From assembly GCF_041146795.1 (NCBI RefSeq), contig NC_135170.1, forward strand, positions 9,461,033 to 9,525,032: a stretch of 64,000 nt of DNA, written 5' to 3'. This stretch comes from Maylandia zebra. Lineage: Eukaryota > Chordata > Actinopteri > Cichliformes > Cichlidae. Every line of letters begins with the position of its first letter. Positions within the stretch are counted from its first letter, which is position 1. The position numbers and the translations under genes were made by a program. Shown piece after piece: positions 63,160 to 64,000 of the stretch. Under the pieces are notes generated by a model that was not told the DNA's origin, searched no databases, and was given only the letters and a program-made list of their open reading frames with translations.

Positions 63160-63505
63160 GTGTCATGAACGGCTATAAAAGGGCTATAATTAAAGAACAA
63201 AGCGGGGTTTGAGTTCGAGTTGCGGCAGACTGTCACTACTTGTAAGTGGAACGCAGCCTTCCTGCGGCGGACAGCTAATAACAGGAATCGGACGCGGTCC
63301 ACCCAAGTCCACAGCAACCACCATAGCAACCGCCTAGCATGACCTTAAAAACATATTCTGTCTTCATAACTATCAAAAACATGAAATGATTTGCAAAGTG
63401 TGAAAGTGTTACAGCTGCAGAGAGCTATGGCGGTATCTTTGGAAGCTGTTTACACAGCTAATAATATACGATGTAACCATGGAGACAGTCAGTCACGTGA
63501 GCTAG
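63160..63505 (+). promoter_or_regulatory. promoter-like block with TATA box, X-box-like and E-box motifs
   Basis: GGCTATAAAAGGGC (about 63172-63185) is a near-ideal TATA box on the plus strand, and 55-60 bases downstream is a donor-like ACTT/GTAAGT (63240/63241). The block is CpG-richer than its surroundings. It holds AGCAACCACCATAGCAAC (63312-63330) and GTAACCATGGAGAC (63473-63486), both imperfect RFX X-box matches, a GCTATGGCGG similar to YY1 (about 63424), and an E-box CACGTG (about 63494). I cannot attach a gene to it. Confidence 0.4.
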
Positions 63506-63728
63506 CGGTGCATGTTTACTACAGTGAATAAGGTGATTGTGTGCACAGCATCCACACTCTGCAGAGGGTAAAGACATTACTTCAATATTGTTTTATATTG
63601 ATATATATTTGCCTTCTGTTGACCATCACCTCAGGTTCACCATTACAGTTTCAACATACAGATGCACACTGTCTAAATATGAACACATTCAAAAACTCAT
63701 GTCTCAGAAATAAGCACAGCTGTTCATG

Positions 63729-63737
63729 TTTGTCATT
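63729..63737 (-). promoter_or_regulatory. possible minus-strand poly-A signal at window end
   Basis: Minus-strand reading gives ACAAATAAAACTC, an AATAAA in AT-rich sequence. The following 260 bases to the window edge could be the 3' UTR of a minus-strand gene lying beyond the window. No coding sequence is visible to support it. Confidence 0.25.
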
Positions 63738-64000
63738 AGAGTTTTATTTGTAAGAAAATTATGAACTTCATATTGTGTATCAAATAAAAGAACATTTCAC
63801 AACTCTGAGTCAACAGAAACAGGAAACAGAAATGTCTCTAATGTAGACATGTACAGTGTAGTGTAAGCATTAAAAGATCATAAAAGGAAACACTAACATT
63901 TATGTGAAACTAATTGTAATTAAAAAAAGGAACAGGAATCTGAAAACAACACTTTTTTGGTCTAAGTGATCAAAGTAGAAAACAGAACTGATGTTCAAAA

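Noticed and set aside
63144..63329. Minus-strand frame as the ARL6IP6 first exon
   Set aside because: The predicted peptide lacks resemblance to the ARL6IP6 N-terminus, and no donor links it to 62575.

Overview
The window looks like nuclear DNA of a percomorph teleost fish, possibly cichlid-like. That is an inference from vertebrate intron-exon genes of fish type, Tc1/mariner, hAT and Harbinger DNA transposons, CR1/L2/Rex-type and L1-type LINE debris, tRNA-derived SINEs and long CA/AT microsatellites. There are no bacterial operons, phage or CRISPR arrays.

Three protein genes could be rebuilt exon by exon with every splice phase closing. (1) abat, GABA transaminase, + strand, 8323-26871: 15 coding exons, 500 codons, the mammalian length. 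(2) rcn3, reticulocalbin-3, + strand, 32112-37414: seven coding exons, 317 aa, six EF-hands, ending in HDEL. (3) nosip, - strand, 47739-41983: nine coding exons, 304 aa, E3 ligase with a split U-box. rcn3 and nosip converge tail to tail, the same neighbour pair as RCN3/NOSIP in human; abat is not their neighbour in human.

The most interesting signal is in rcn3. About 3.3 kb past its normal last exon lies a second terminal exon (40709-40816). It has the same length (108 bp) and phase, completes the same sixth EF-hand loop, and ends in RDEL. The pair looks like duplicated, mutually exclusive last exons giving two C-termini with different calcium loops and ER-retrieval signals. The first of the two exons has an unusually long AG-free stretch before its acceptor, as regulated exons often do.

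Layout: 1-8250 is intergenic with LINE fragments. 8250-27600 is abat, whose introns hold a structurally intact Tc1 element, a 5'-truncated LINE, a SINE, a hAT MITE and several Tc1/mariner relics. 27600-31060 is intergenic with a mariner relic. 31060-41000 is rcn3. 41770-48140 is nosip with its 5' exon and promoter. 51297-57149 is a hAT element with an exact 8-bp target duplication, packed with nested insertions: a two-gene Harbinger relic, a second hAT, and two MITEs lodged in zinc-finger exons. 57150-64000 holds scattered exon-like signals (an ARL6IP6-like membrane exon, a possible spliced noncoding transcript, a promoter-like block) but no gene I can complete.
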